From NCBI RefSeq assembly GCF_003854965.1, contig NZ_RQPI01000002.1, positions 124,001 through 188,000 of the forward strand: a DNA stretch of 64,000 nucleotides. Reading direction: 5' to 3'. Position 1 is the stretch's first letter. Each line of letters opens with the position of its first letter. The notes under the pieces were generated by a model that saw only the letters and a program-made list of their open reading frames with translations, was not told the DNA's origin and searched no databases. Positions 8,214-16,304 of the stretch are shown in pieces. The DNA comes from Paenibacillus rhizophilus (GTDB lineage: Bacteria > Bacillota > Bacilli > Paenibacillales > Paenibacillaceae). Both the position numbers and the translations under genes were made by a program.

Positions 8214-9587
8214 ATGGGTCTCACATTTTGCAATGTCCATTTCACCAAGCAGCCCCAAAGAGTTGTATATATATCGGGGGCGCTGATGAAAAGCTTGAAG
8301 CTGTCCGGGAAGAGGAACATCCGGCTGAGGCTCGGCAAAGACGCCATTCCGGCGGTGATTAAGCCGATCAAGCGCGCCGGAAAGCATCTTTTTCTGGCTT
8401 CGGGCGTCCAAAACGCCATCAAGGTGCCTAAAACGGGCAACGTCTACTTGCGCAACCTGCAGAACGACGAGGTTCAGCTAGGCCCGCTTGTGGGCGTCCT
8501 GTCCGACGGTCCGGCTTCTTCGGCCCAGCCGTTCGGTTCCCGGACGGGATTTATCAAGCAATTGCTTCGCGAAGGCGGCAACATGTGCTATATCTTCGCG
8601 TTCATGCCCCGGGACATTAACTGGCAGCAGGAACGCGTAAACGGCTACTTTCTGACGGAAAACGGCAAGTTCGAGCGCAAGATGGTGCCTCTGCCCGACG
8701 TCATCTATAACCGGCTGCCCAGCAGGCGGGCGGAAACCTCGCCGGCGATCAACCAGCTGCGGGAACGGTTCATCCGTAAGAAAATCCCATTTTTCAACTG
8801 GAGCTTTTTTAACAAATCGGATATTTACCGTCTGCTTGAAAACGACAGCTTCGCCAACCAGCATGTGCCCGAAACGCACAGCAGCCCGGACCCCGATCTC
8901 ATTAAAGATATGCTGGAACGCCATCATTTCGTCTATTACAAGCCATCCGCCGGAAGCCTCGGCCACGGCATTTACCGGCTGACCTATCTGCCCAAACGCG
9001 GATATTTCGCCCGTTACCGCCGGGGCGGCAAGAACGTGCTGCTGCGCTTCGGGACCTTTGAGAGCCTGATGCGGCTGCTGCAGTCCCGCCACGGACGCTC
9101 CCTGCAGAGCTATGTCGTTCAGCAGGGTATCCGGCTGATCGAAATCGACGGCTGCCCGATCGACTTCCGGTTCCATATGCACAAGAACGGCAGCAACCAG
9201 TGGGTCGTGGTCGGCATCGGAGCGAAAAAGGCCGGTCGCGGCAGCGTAACGACCCATCTTAAAAACGGAGGCTCCCTCCTTACGCCGCAGCAGGCGCTCG
9301 GACGCGTATTCGGAGCCAAAGCCGACGAGGTACTGCAGCAGGCGAAGCAAACGGCCATCCGCTTGGCGGAATCGCTGGAAACCCAGCACCGCCATCTGCT
9401 CGGAGAGATTGGCTTCGATCTTGGCATCGACCAGGATGAAGAAATCTGGATGTTCGAGGCAAACGCCAAGCCCGGGCGGTCCATTTTCCGCCATCCTTCC
9501 CTGCGGGCGGAAGGCAAAGCCTCCATCGAGCATATATTGGAGCACTGCCTGTACCTCAGCAAGTTCCGCAGGAGGGATGATATGTGA
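8214..9587 (+). CDS. YheC/YheD-type ATP-grasp protein 3 (long form)
   Basis: A 457-residue long-form paralogue. Residues 1-90 are an N-terminal domain (RVVYISGALMKSLKLSG) comparable to that of the first gene, followed by LGPLVGVLSDG and an ATP-grasp core with YYKPSAGSLGHGI and MFEANAKPGRSIF. It starts one nucleotide after the preceding stop with AAGGAGGATTCATAA upstream of the ATG, and its end overlaps the next GTG start by 4 nt (ATGTGA), so the three are translationally coupled. Function is inferred only from family membership in the YheC/YheD spore-coat group. Confidence 0.85.
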   Translation: MGLTFCNVHFTKQPQRVVYISGALMKSLKLSGKRNIRLRLGKDAIPAVIKPIKRAGKHLFLASGVQNAIKVPKTGNVYLRNLQNDEVQLGPLVGVLSDGPASSAQPFGSRTGFIKQLLREGGNMCYIFAFMPRDINWQQERVNGYFLTENGKFERKMVPLPDVIYNRLPSRRAETSPAINQLRERFIRKKIPFFNWSFFNKSDIYRLLENDSFANQHVPETHSSPDPDLIKDMLERHHFVYYKPSAGSLGHGIYRLTYLPKRGYFARYRRGGKNVLLRFGTFESLMRLLQSRHGRSLQSYVVQQGIRLIEIDGCPIDFRFHMHKNGSNQWVVVGIGAKKAGRGSVTTHLKNGGSLLTPQQALGRVFGAKADEVLQQAKQTAIRLAESLETQHRHLLGEIGFDLGIDQDEEIWMFEANAKPGRSIFRHPSLRAEGKASIEHILEHCLYLSKFRRRDDM

Positions 9588-10705
9588 ACACCCGGTACGA
9601 AGACAGACCCGTCATCGCCATTTTGACGACTAGAGATAAGAACAGGCAGTTCCGTGGCAATCATAAAAACTTTCGCGATATCATTCGTACCGGAAAGGAA
9701 CTCGGCTATCTCGCTTATGTGATTACCGTGCGCGAGTTGAACCTGGAGAGTTCCTATGTTACCGGGTACGTACCGGGTCCGGGCAAGTCTTGGACCTCCG
9801 TCCAGCTTCCGCCGCCGCAAGTCGTATACAACCGTATTCCAACCCGCGAGGAAGAAGCCAAACCCGCGGTAGCCCGCAAAATCGCCGAATGTCTGGAGCA
9901 TCCGGGCATTCGGCTGTACAATCCTTACTTTTTCAATAAATGGAGCCTGTTCGAATGGCTGAAAGGCTCGCATGCCACTTCCCGGCATGTGCCGGCAACA
10001 CGGCGGCTGAGAAGCTCGCGAACGCTGTCGTCGATGCTGAAAACCCACAGCAGCCTGTATCTCAAGCCCGAGAGCGGCAAGGCGGGAAAAGGTATCATGC
10101 GGATCAAATATCACGCCGAAGGAGACCTGCCATACCGGCTGCAAATCCAAAGCGGCAAAAGGAACGTCACGTACAAGGCGGCGTCGATGGAACGTCTCTG
10201 GTCCCGCATCGGGAAGGAACGAGGCGACTCTCGATATATCGTTCAGCAGGCGATTGAGCTTGCGACATGCAAAGGAAGACCTTTCGACCTGCGTGTGCTC
10301 CTGCAGAAAAACGGCAAGGGCGGATGGGGGGTTACAGGCATCGGCGCAAGACTGGCCGGCTCCCGAAGCATCACGACTCATGTTCCGCGCGGAGGCAGCG
10401 TCGAAGAGCCTTCCAGCATGCTGGAAGCCATGTTCGGACCCGAACGGTCGGTATCCATCCTGAAAAGCGTGTCCGCAACCGCCCTGCTGATCGCTCGGCA
10501 AATCGAGCGGGCTTCCGGGTATATGCTGGGCGAAATGTCCATGGACCTTGGCATCGATGAAAAGGGCGGTCTCTGGTTCTTTGAGGCCAATTCCCGGCCC
10601 ATGAAATTCGACGAACCGGACATCCGGAGGCTCTCGCTCGAACGGATCTTTCAATACAGCCAGCACTTGTCCCGCCAAACCGCAATCTCTCCGCAAAGGA
10701 TGTGA
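9584..10705 (+). CDS. YheC/YheD-type ATP-grasp protein 4 (short form)
   Basis: A 373-residue short-form paralogue starting at GTG within the ATGTGA overlap with the previous gene; GGAGGGATGATAT precedes it. It begins with PVIAILTTRDKNRQFRGNHK and carries LKPESGKAGKGIMRI as the nucleotide loop and FFEANSRPMKFD as the C-terminal metal-binding motif, so the ATP-grasp residues appear intact. It is the last of four consecutive paralogues before the GNAT gene. Confidence 0.84.
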   Translation: MNTRYEDRPVIAILTTRDKNRQFRGNHKNFRDIIRTGKELGYLAYVITVRELNLESSYVTGYVPGPGKSWTSVQLPPPQVVYNRIPTREEEAKPAVARKIAECLEHPGIRLYNPYFFNKWSLFEWLKGSHATSRHVPATRRLRSSRTLSSMLKTHSSLYLKPESGKAGKGIMRIKYHAEGDLPYRLQIQSGKRNVTYKAASMERLWSRIGKERGDSRYIVQQAIELATCKGRPFDLRVLLQKNGKGGWGVTGIGARLAGSRSITTHVPRGGSVEEPSSMLEAMFGPERSVSILKSVSATALLIARQIERASGYMLGEMSMDLGIDEKGGLWFFEANSRPMKFDEPDIRRLSLERIFQYSQHLSRQTAISPQRM

Positions 10706-10714
10706 TCAGCCAAT

Positions 10715-11257
10715 ATGCGGATATCTTCCATTTACGCCGCCGGCCCCGCGCAGTGGAGCCGGCAGCGCGACGCGCTCCTTGCCTTTCTCCGCCGCCATGC
10801 CGACAAACAGATTACCCCGGAAGGCTGGATGACACTGGCGGAGCTGACGCCTGAGCGCCTGTCCGCTCCCGGTTCGTCGCTGCTTACGGCAACCATCCGC
10901 GATCAGCTCGGCAGCCAGCTCGCAGCCTTAAGCTTTGTGACGGATTACGGCAAAGAAACTTGCGTGATCGCCGTTCACACCCTGTACCGGGACAAAGGCA
11001 TAGGCGCCTCGCTGATGCGGGCGCAGCTCGAACGTCTCGGAAAGCTCGAATGCCGTGTCGCTTCGGACAATGCGGCCAGCCTGAAGATGTGCTTCAATGC
11101 CGGCCTCGCCGCCGTGGGGCTTACCCGGAGCCCCTCCGGCGCGGCCGTCCTGCACCTGCGTTCCTTCCCACCCGCGTTCTCGCGGGCAGAAGCGGGCGGG
11201 CAGGCGGCAGAGCTGAGACGGGCAGCCATTTCATTGCAAGAAGGTGAATCCCTGTGA
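10715..11257 (+). CDS. GNAT N-acetyltransferase inside the YheC/D operon
   Basis: A 180-residue protein with a GNAT core: LSFVTDYGKETCVIAVHTLYRDKGIGASLM provides strand 4 and the acetyl-CoA pyrophosphate loop (R-D-K-G-I-G), and ASDNAASLKMCFNAGL the usual later motif. GNATs transfer acetyl groups from acetyl-CoA to amines. It starts 9 nt after one ATP-grasp gene and its stop overlaps the GTG start of the next (GTGA), so it is embedded in the operon and likely modifies the same substrate or product. The last 30 residues are a low-complexity Ala/Glu-rich tail. The substrate is unknown. Confidence 0.75.
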   Translation: MRISSIYAAGPAQWSRQRDALLAFLRRHADKQITPEGWMTLAELTPERLSAPGSSLLTATIRDQLGSQLAALSFVTDYGKETCVIAVHTLYRDKGIGASLMRAQLERLGKLECRVASDNAASLKMCFNAGLAAVGLTRSPSGAAVLHLRSFPPAFSRAEAGGQAAELRRAAISLQEGESL

Positions 11258-12384
11258 CTCAACCCGTCTTAGGCATTCTAACCCTGTATCTGAACAACGC
11301 CCGGCAGCTTGAAGAAAAACAGGTGTATCGCAAAATGATCACGGAAGGCAAGCGAATCGGACTGGACGTTTTCGTGTTCACGCCGATGGATGTCGACAGC
11401 GGAAAGCAGCGCATTTATGCGATGGTATTTGATCCGGCAACGGGAGAATGGAGCCGAAAATGGCGGACCTTTCCCGATATGATTTACGACCGGTGCCGCA
11501 TACAGCGCAGTGTGCGCTTCCAGCAGCTGCTTCAATTCCGCTCGCGTTACAATCACCTCACCTTCCTGAACCGGCCGCTGCGCAACAAATGGACGATTCA
11601 CCAGACGTTTTCGCAAAAAAGCCGCTTCCGGCAGCATATGCCGGATACCCTGCTGTATCACTCATCTGCAGACCTGCACCGGATGCTCAGGGTCAGTCCG
11701 GTGGTGTATATCAAGCCAATCAACGGCACCGGCGGAAGAGGAATTCTGCGCATCGAGCGGCTGAAAGAGCCGCGGGGGATGTTCGATATTCAGGGCCGGC
11801 GCCAAAACCGCCGGATTATTCAGCCCCGCCGGGTTTCCCTGGCCCGGCTGGAGTCGATCGTGCGCCAGTGGTGCATCAGCGGCCGTTTTCTCGTTCAGCA
11901 GGGTATTCCGCTGCGTCTTCCCGGCGGCCGGTTCCATGATTACCGGATGCTTGTTCAGAAGAACAGCCAAGGCAATTGGGCACTGACCGGCATAGCCGGC
12001 CGGGTAGGAGCAGCAAAGAGCGTGACCTCCAATCTGCACGGCGGCGGTCATGCGGTTAGAGCGGAAACGCTGTTGAAAGAGTGGCTGGGCAGCAGCGAGA
12101 AAGCGGCGAAAGCGATACAATCGGCCGAGAAGCTAGGTCTGGACGCCGCCGCTTTTCTGGAAGACAGCTTCGGCACCTTATGCGAACTGGCGCTCGATCT
12201 CGCCATTGACCGGGAAGGAAGGATCTATGTGCTTGAGGTTAATCCCAAACCGGCCCGGGAAGTGTTCTCCAGGGCCGGCGAGAGAGAAACCTACCGCAAA
12301 GCGCTAAAGCAGCCGCTGGAATACGCGCTATGGATATACCGGACCAAGCTGGCGCCTTCATCCTCGAAGAAAATCGAGGAGTAA
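11254..12384 (+). CDS. YheC/YheD-type ATP-grasp protein 5 (short form)
   Basis: A 376-residue short-form paralogue with GTG start overlapping the GNAT stop codon. It begins PVLGILTLYLNNARQLEEKQ and shows YIKPINGTGGRGILRI as the glycine-rich nucleotide loop and YVLEVNPKPAREVF as the metal-binding motif. It ends the operon, followed by a strong bidirectional terminator. In sequence feel it is the closest of the five to typical YheC. The presence of three short and two long forms suggests duplication and specialisation rather than recent identical copies, since the proteins differ throughout. Confidence 0.84.
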   Translation: MTQPVLGILTLYLNNARQLEEKQVYRKMITEGKRIGLDVFVFTPMDVDSGKQRIYAMVFDPATGEWSRKWRTFPDMIYDRCRIQRSVRFQQLLQFRSRYNHLTFLNRPLRNKWTIHQTFSQKSRFRQHMPDTLLYHSSADLHRMLRVSPVVYIKPINGTGGRGILRIERLKEPRGMFDIQGRRQNRRIIQPRRVSLARLESIVRQWCISGRFLVQQGIPLRLPGGRFHDYRMLVQKNSQGNWALTGIAGRVGAAKSVTSNLHGGGHAVRAETLLKEWLGSSEKAAKAIQSAEKLGLDAAAFLEDSFGTLCELALDLAIDREGRIYVLEVNPKPAREVFSRAGERETYRKALKQPLEYALWIYRTKLAPSSSKKIEE

Positions 12385-12412
12385 CGGGACGCCGCCGGGG
12401 TCCGGAAGCAAA

Positions 12413-12482
12413 TAACCCCAACAAGCGAATCGTCTCCACCCGCCTTGCGTGTGGAACAGGATTCGTTTGTTGGGGTCTTTTC
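12413..12482. terminator. Bidirectional terminator between YheC/D operon and HAD gene
   Basis: Arms ACCCCAACAAGCGAAT (12415-12430) and ATTCGTTTGTTGGGGT (12461-12476) pair over 16 bp with one G-U pair. CTTTTC follows on the plus strand and TATTTG on the minus strand, so the hairpin can end both convergent units. Confidence 0.85.
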
Positions 12483-12501
12483 GGGCTTCAGCGCCCTTCT
12501 T

Positions 12502-13218
12502 TTACTGCGCACCGTCATACAGCTCCAGAAGCTGGTCAAAGGAACGGATAATCTCATCCGAGCCTTTAAGCTCGTCATTGCGGCCAAATCCGGCATAAGC
12601 GCAGCCGATTACGGTTTGTCCATTCTCCTTGCCCGCCTGGACATCGGAAGAACGGTCCCCTACCATCCAGGCGCTGCCGATGCCGTAATTGTCCAGAAGA
12701 AGCTTCAGCAGATCAACCTTCGTGGAGGTTCCCTGACCGCCCGCGCTGTACAGCCCTTCGAACACATCTTCCAGCTTATGTACGACAACTATACTGTGGA
12801 TATATTCCTCCAGGCCGTTGCTGCATACAAACAGCCGGACGCCCTGCTCCTTCAGCTTTCGAAGCGTCTCGGGAACCTTGGGGTACAGCATGGAGCCGCC
12901 AGCCTCGAGCCCTTCGATCTCCAGCCTCAGCAGCAGTTCGTCGGCGCGGCGGTGAACCTCCTCGCCGGCTTCTGGCATGACATTCTTCCAAATGTCCGAC
13001 AGAAGCATGCCGAGGCAGCCGAGTATCCGCTCCTCCGGCGGCGTCGGCCCCGAATACAGACCTTCCTCTCGCAGAATGTCAAACATTTTATGGTAGGCAG
13101 GCAGCAAAAGACTTTCCGTCTGAAGCAGTGTGCCGTCCATATCGAACACCATCGCCTCGGGCTTTTGTAGTGTCGGCTTCGTTTCTTGCCGTTCCGTTCC
13201 CAGCTCTTCTCTGCTCAT
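12502..13218 (-). CDS. HAD family hydrolase (phosphatase)
   Basis: A 238-residue haloacid dehalogenase superfamily protein. Motif I is FDMDGTLLQ (about residues 25-33, nucleophile Asp), motif II is the Ser of VCSNGLEEY (about 132-140), motif III Lys lies in STKVDLLK and motif IV is MVGDRSSDVQAG. The helical cap between motifs I and II is of the beta-phosphoglucomutase/phosphoglycolate phosphatase type. The substrate cannot be assigned. GGGAAGAG precedes the ATG. The first 20 residues are charged and variable. Confidence 0.82.
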   Translation of the reverse strand: MSREELGTERQETKPTLQKPEAMVFDMDGTLLQTESLLLPAYHKMFDILREEGLYSGPTPPEERILGCLGMLLSDIWKNVMPEAGEEVHRRADELLLRLEIEGLEAGGSMLYPKVPETLRKLKEQGVRLFVCSNGLEEYIHSIVVVHKLEDVFEGLYSAGGQGTSTKVDLLKLLLDNYGIGSAWMVGDRSSDVQAGKENGQTVIGCAYAGFGRNDELKGSDEIIRSFDQLLELYDGAQ

Positions 13219-13392
13219 TGATGACTCTTCCCTTCCGCGGATTACCCGGAAATGCCTTTCATCTCCCGGCGAGTATCATTTACACGCCCTATAATAATGG
13301 AAAACAAAAGACATTGTCCAGGTTTATCCGAAAGCTGGAGGAAGTTCTCGAGCAGCCGCAATCAAGCTTATAAAATATCCCCACAATCAAAA
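13219..13392. other. Non-coding stretch between HAD gene and terminators
   Basis: No supported gene. A 19-codon TTG-initiated frame ending at 13373 (product would include FIRKLEEVLEQPQ) has no ribosome binding site and was not accepted. Confidence 0.4.
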
Positions 13393-13434
13393 ACGGCAGG
13401 TTGGCTGTTCCCTTCGGAACTTCCCATCCTGCCG
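13390..13434 (-). terminator. Second hairpin downstream of abrB
   Basis: AACGGCAGG and CCTGCCGTT arms (about 13393-13401 and 13424-13432) flank a GTTCCC/GGAAC inner pair; on the minus strand the stem is followed by TTTTTGATTG. It would act as a back-up terminator after abrB. Confidence 0.6.
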
Positions 13435-13478
13435 TTTCGCTATTATATTCAGCCTCCCGCTTTCACGGGGTACCGTCT

Positions 13479-13508
13479 TTAAAAAAGCGCTGACCTGTGC
13501 GGTCAGGC
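13479..13508 (-). terminator. Intrinsic terminator after abrB
   Basis: Minus-strand stem CTGACC / GGTCAG (plus arms 13490-13495 and 13501-13506) followed by CGCTTTTTTAAAG, 30 nt past the abrB stop. Confidence 0.7.
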
Positions 13509-13537
13509 TCAATCTTTTCGTTTCCGCTAATTTAAAT

Positions 13538-13792
13538 TTATATCTGATTAAAGCTATCGAGCAGTTCGTCGAGAATGTCCTTGCTGACCATCTTGCCCTT
13601 GAAGTTAATCAGATTCTCCGAGCTCCCGGAAAAAATGCAGGTTGGTTCATATTTTCTGAGAATAATCTTCTCTCCGTCGACGAAAATTTCAAGCGGGTCC
13701 TTAATATCGATTCCCATTGTGCGGCGAAGCTCGATCGGAATGACGATACGTCCCAGCTCATCCACTTTTCTTACGATTCCTGTTGCCTTCAT
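13538..13792 (-). CDS. abrB: AbrB family transition-state regulator
   Basis: An 84-residue protein whose first 50 residues (MKATGIVRKVDELGRIVIPIELRRTMGI...) are the swapped-hairpin DNA-binding domain of AbrB/Abh. AbrB represses stationary-phase, biofilm and antibiotic genes until Spo0A-P lowers its level. The C-terminal oligomerisation part (FSGSSENLINFKGKMVSKDILDELLDSF) is closer to AbrB paralogues of Paenibacillaceae than to Bacillus subtilis AbrB, so it may be AbrB or Abh. It has a strong sigma-A promoter with Spo0A-box-like sites just upstream and a 90-nt leader with GGGAGGA before the ATG. Confidence 0.85.
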   Translation of the reverse strand: MKATGIVRKVDELGRIVIPIELRRTMGIDIKDPLEIFVDGEKIILRKYEPTCIFSGSSENLINFKGKMVSKDILDELLDSFNQI

Positions 13793-13889
13793 TCAATGAA
13801 TCCTCCCTTGAAATAACACTTTATATAATGATTTACATAGAAAAGCGAAAGTTCCATTAACGGATAGAAATGATTACGCTCTAACTTGA

Positions 13890-13984
13890 ATTGTAAAGTG
13901 TCACAACTTTCCTGTCAATTCATATTTCTACATCTTCCGATAACAATCGACAAAATAAACACACAAACCTTCCTGAATTCGACA
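13890..13984 (-). promoter_or_regulatory. abrB promoter with Spo0A-like boxes
   Basis: On the minus strand TTGACA (plus 13913-13918), 17 nt, TACAAT (plus 13890-13895): a near-perfect sigma-A promoter. TGTCGAA (plus 13978-13984) matches the 0A box exactly and TGTCGAT (plus 13946-13952) matches 6 of 7; the two are 32 bp apart, about three helical turns. The spacer also contains an imperfect palindrome AAAGTGTCACAACTTT. Spo0A control is established for Bacillus abrB; its operation here is inferred. Confidence 0.65.
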
Positions 13985-14049
13985 AAAATCAAGTCTATTT
14001 ACTACTAATTTAAACTAAAATCAGGGCTATTGGCAAGTTTATTCCAAAA

Positions 14050-14081
14050 TAATGCCTCTAATCGAGGCCTATGTTTTTTTC
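14050..14081. terminator. Small hairpin with T-run
   Basis: GCCTC TAATC GAGGC (about 14055-14069) is followed by CTATGTTTTTTT on the plus strand and by ATTATTTTGG on the minus strand. It could be a second terminator for capA (minus) or insulate abrB from plus-strand transcription. No plus-strand gene precedes it. Confidence 0.45.
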
Positions 14082-14110
14082 AAGCACCTTTGCAAGAGAT
14101 TTCGGAAAAC

Positions 14111-14140
14111 TAAAAAGAGCGGCCACACGGCCGCCCTTCT
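14111..14140 (-). terminator. Intrinsic terminator after capA
   Basis: Minus-strand GGCGGCC GTGT GGCCGCT stem followed by CTTTTTAG, 8 nt past the capA stop codon. Confidence 0.8.
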
Positions 14141-14147
14141 CCTTCTG

Positions 14148-15209
14148 TCATTTTGCGCCTGCATTTCTCTCGGATACATTTCCCTTCGAATCGACGACAG
14201 CATTGAATGACAGTTTGTTCAACAACTGAATGATCTTCTTGTTGTAGTTTACATCCATGAATGCCGGCTGGCCGTGCAAGATTTTGACCGGTGTTATGCT
14301 GGCGGACAGCTTATTCCCGGCAATTTGGAAATTCGCCAGCACCGAATCCAGCGTCTTCTCTCCGCCCCGGGTAGAGCGGTTGAATACAAAATTACCGAGA
14401 GAATAGTAAATTGGCTTGTGCTTGTAATATTCGATCCCCATCAAGCAGTGACTGTGCGCTCCGATAATCAAATCGGCACCGCTGTCGATCATCTGCCTGG
14501 CAAGAGCGCGGGCATACTTCTCCGGATAATCCTTGAATTCCTGATTCCAATGGATATAGACGACCGTGAAATCATTGTCTTTGGCCGACTGTTTAATCTT
14601 GCCAAGCAGCGGCTCCGGGGCATAGACCGAGGCCGCTCCCGGTTTGTTCTTTCCCGCATACCACGAAGAATCCGACAGAACGCGGCTTACGCCCAGGATA
14701 GCGATTTTCTTGCCATTTACGGTTTTTGTGTAAGGTCTGAACGCTTCCTCCACATTCCTACCCGCTCCGGTACGGCCTATTCCGTACTTGTCGAGATAGG
14801 ACAATGTGTCCAGCATCCCCGCCTGCCCGTAATCCAGGATATGATTATTCGCAACGGTCACTCCGTCAATTCCGGCATATTGCAAACCGGCCAGCGTGCC
14901 GGGCTTCGACCGGAACACAAACGTCTTATTCGCCGCCTCGCCTTTTGTCGAAACGGGCGTCTCCAGATTGGCAAAAGCCACATCCGCTTTCTTCAGTACG
15001 GGTGCCACTTTAACGAAGGGATAGTTCACTCCGTATTTGGCAATTTGGTCGCCGACGTAGCCGTCCAGCAGAATGTCGCCCGCGAACACCAGCCTGATAT
15101 CGGTAGCAGCCGCTGAAACTTTATTGGAAACGGCAGCCGCCGTCCCCGTCCCGGCCGGAATGGACAGAGCAAGCAGAATCATGATGATGACCAATGGGAG
15201 TCTTCGCAA
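14148..15209 (-). CDS. CapA family protein (calcineurin-like fold)
   Basis: A 353-residue protein with an N-terminal signal/anchor segment (about residues 1-26), then the CapA (poly-gamma-glutamate synthesis) fold, a calcineurin-like metallophosphatase. Metal-ligand motifs are FAGDILLDG (about 43-51), VANNHILDYG (about 118-127), and GAHSHCLMG (about 250-258). CapA-type proteins help make or export capsular poly-gamma-glutamate, but solitary homologues such as this one, with no capB/capC nearby, have unclear roles. Translation starts at TTG with AGAGGGGAACTCAAG upstream. It diverges from a polysaccharide deacetylase gene. Confidence 0.85.
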   Translation of the reverse strand: MRRLPLVIIMILLALSIPAGTGTAAAVSNKVSAAATDIRLVFAGDILLDGYVGDQIAKYGVNYPFVKVAPVLKKADVAFANLETPVSTKGEAANKTFVFRSKPGTLAGLQYAGIDGVTVANNHILDYGQAGMLDTLSYLDKYGIGRTGAGRNVEEAFRPYTKTVNGKKIAILGVSRVLSDSSWYAGKNKPGAASVYAPEPLLGKIKQSAKDNDFTVVYIHWNQEFKDYPEKYARALARQMIDSGADLIIGAHSHCLMGIEYYKHKPIYYSLGNFVFNRSTRGGEKTLDSVLANFQIAGNKLSASITPVKILHGQPAFMDVNYNKKIIQLLNKLSFNAVVDSKGNVSERNAGAK

Positions 15210-15416
15210 CTTGAGTTCCCCTCTCTATTAACGCTTTACCTTCCGATTTTCCCAGTATCCCTACTATTCTACTATATCGATCCATTCTATTAAAGCGCAA
15301 AAAGAAAGGGCCGGCCGCATCCGGAAAGCTCGTATAATCAGAGCCCCTTAAAGGAAACCTAACTCTATGAGCAATATCAAAGCGTTGATCCATGCACGGG
15401 AGGGGAGTACGAGAAA

Positions 15417-16220
15417 TTGTTTGTATACCGACTGTCCATTTGCTTGCTTCTGTCCGCGGCTCTTGCCGGGGGCATTGCGAATGCCGCTTCGGAGGCGGGT
15501 CCAAAAAGCAGAAAATATTACGAGGAGCACGGGGAAATCGTCTGGGAAGTACCCACTGCGGAGAAGCTCGTTGCCCTAACGTTCGACGACGGACCCGACC
15601 GGCGGCTCACCCCGGAAATTCTTAGACTGCTCAAACAATACAGGGCGAAGGCTACCTTTTTCGTCGTCGGCGATAAGGCGTTGCGGCATCCTGAAATTTT
15701 GCGGACCGAGCTTGAAGAAGGTCATGAAATCGGCAATCATACTTTCCATCACCCCTCTTTCCAGGGAGCATCCTCCATCCGGATTCTGGAAGAGATCAGC
15801 AGCACTCAAGATGCGGTCTTGCAGGCGACCCGGCACAAGCCTGTCCTGTTCCGTCCTCCCGGCGGCTGGTATAACGAAGCGGTTGTCGATATTATTAAAC
15901 AGAACCGGATGCAGCTAGTGCTGTGGTCCTGGCATCAGGATACATGGGACTGGGCGAAGCCGGGGGTCGGCCGCATAGTCAACAGAGTACTGAACAATGT
16001 GCGCAGCGGTGATATCATCCTAATGCATGATTATGTATATAACAGCACCCAGACGGTCGAAGCGCTCAAAATCATCCTTCCCGAGCTGCAAAAGCGGAAT
16101 TATTCCGTGGTAACGGTATCCGAGCTTCTGAAGCACCGGTTGGACCGAAGGGCCAAAGGCTCGAACCGGATTCCCGATCCTTTAAAAGAATCGTACGAGG
16201 CCGCGCATACGTCAAAATAA
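15417..16220 (+). CDS. Secreted polysaccharide deacetylase
   Basis: A 267-residue protein with a signal peptide (about residues 1-24, ending near ANAAS) and a NodB/CE4 deacetylase domain. Motif 1 is LTFDDGPDR (catalytic base and metal Asp), motif 2 is GNHTFHHPSF (metal His pair), motif 3 RPPGGWYN, motif 4 VLWSWHQDTWDW and motif 5 IILMHDY. These enzymes remove acetyl groups from peptidoglycan or chitin-like glycans outside the membrane; the nearest roles in sporulating bacteria are cortex and wall modification. The TTG start at 15417 follows GGGAGGGG. A strong terminator follows immediately. Confidence 0.87.
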   Translation: MFVYRLSICLLLSAALAGGIANAASEAGPKSRKYYEEHGEIVWEVPTAEKLVALTFDDGPDRRLTPEILRLLKQYRAKATFFVVGDKALRHPEILRTELEEGHEIGNHTFHHPSFQGASSIRILEEISSTQDAVLQATRHKPVLFRPPGGWYNEAVVDIIKQNRMQLVLWSWHQDTWDWAKPGVGRIVNRVLNNVRSGDIILMHDYVYNSTQTVEALKIILPELQKRNYSVVTVSELLKHRLDRRAKGSNRIPDPLKESYEAAHTSK

Positions 16221-16254
16221 ATCCCCCGCCATCTTTAGCGGGGGATTTATTTTC
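16218..16254 (+). terminator. Intrinsic terminator after the deacetylase gene
   Basis: AATCCCCCGC / GCGGGGGATT stem with an 8-nt loop followed by TATTTTC, overlapping the stop codon region. Confidence 0.88.
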
Positions 16255-16304
16255 GGGCGGATGCCCTCTCCAAAGAGCTGGCTCAGCCGTTTGTTCTTAT
16301 TTTG

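Noticed and set aside
9119..10696. Minus-strand 525-codon frame opposite the YheC/D genes
   Set aside because: Long only because the GC-rich coding strand lacks antisense stops; composition is that of a shadow and the plus-strand genes are certain.
13252..13482. Small plus-strand frames between the HAD gene and abrB
   Set aside because: They run through two terminator hairpins and have no ribosome binding sites.
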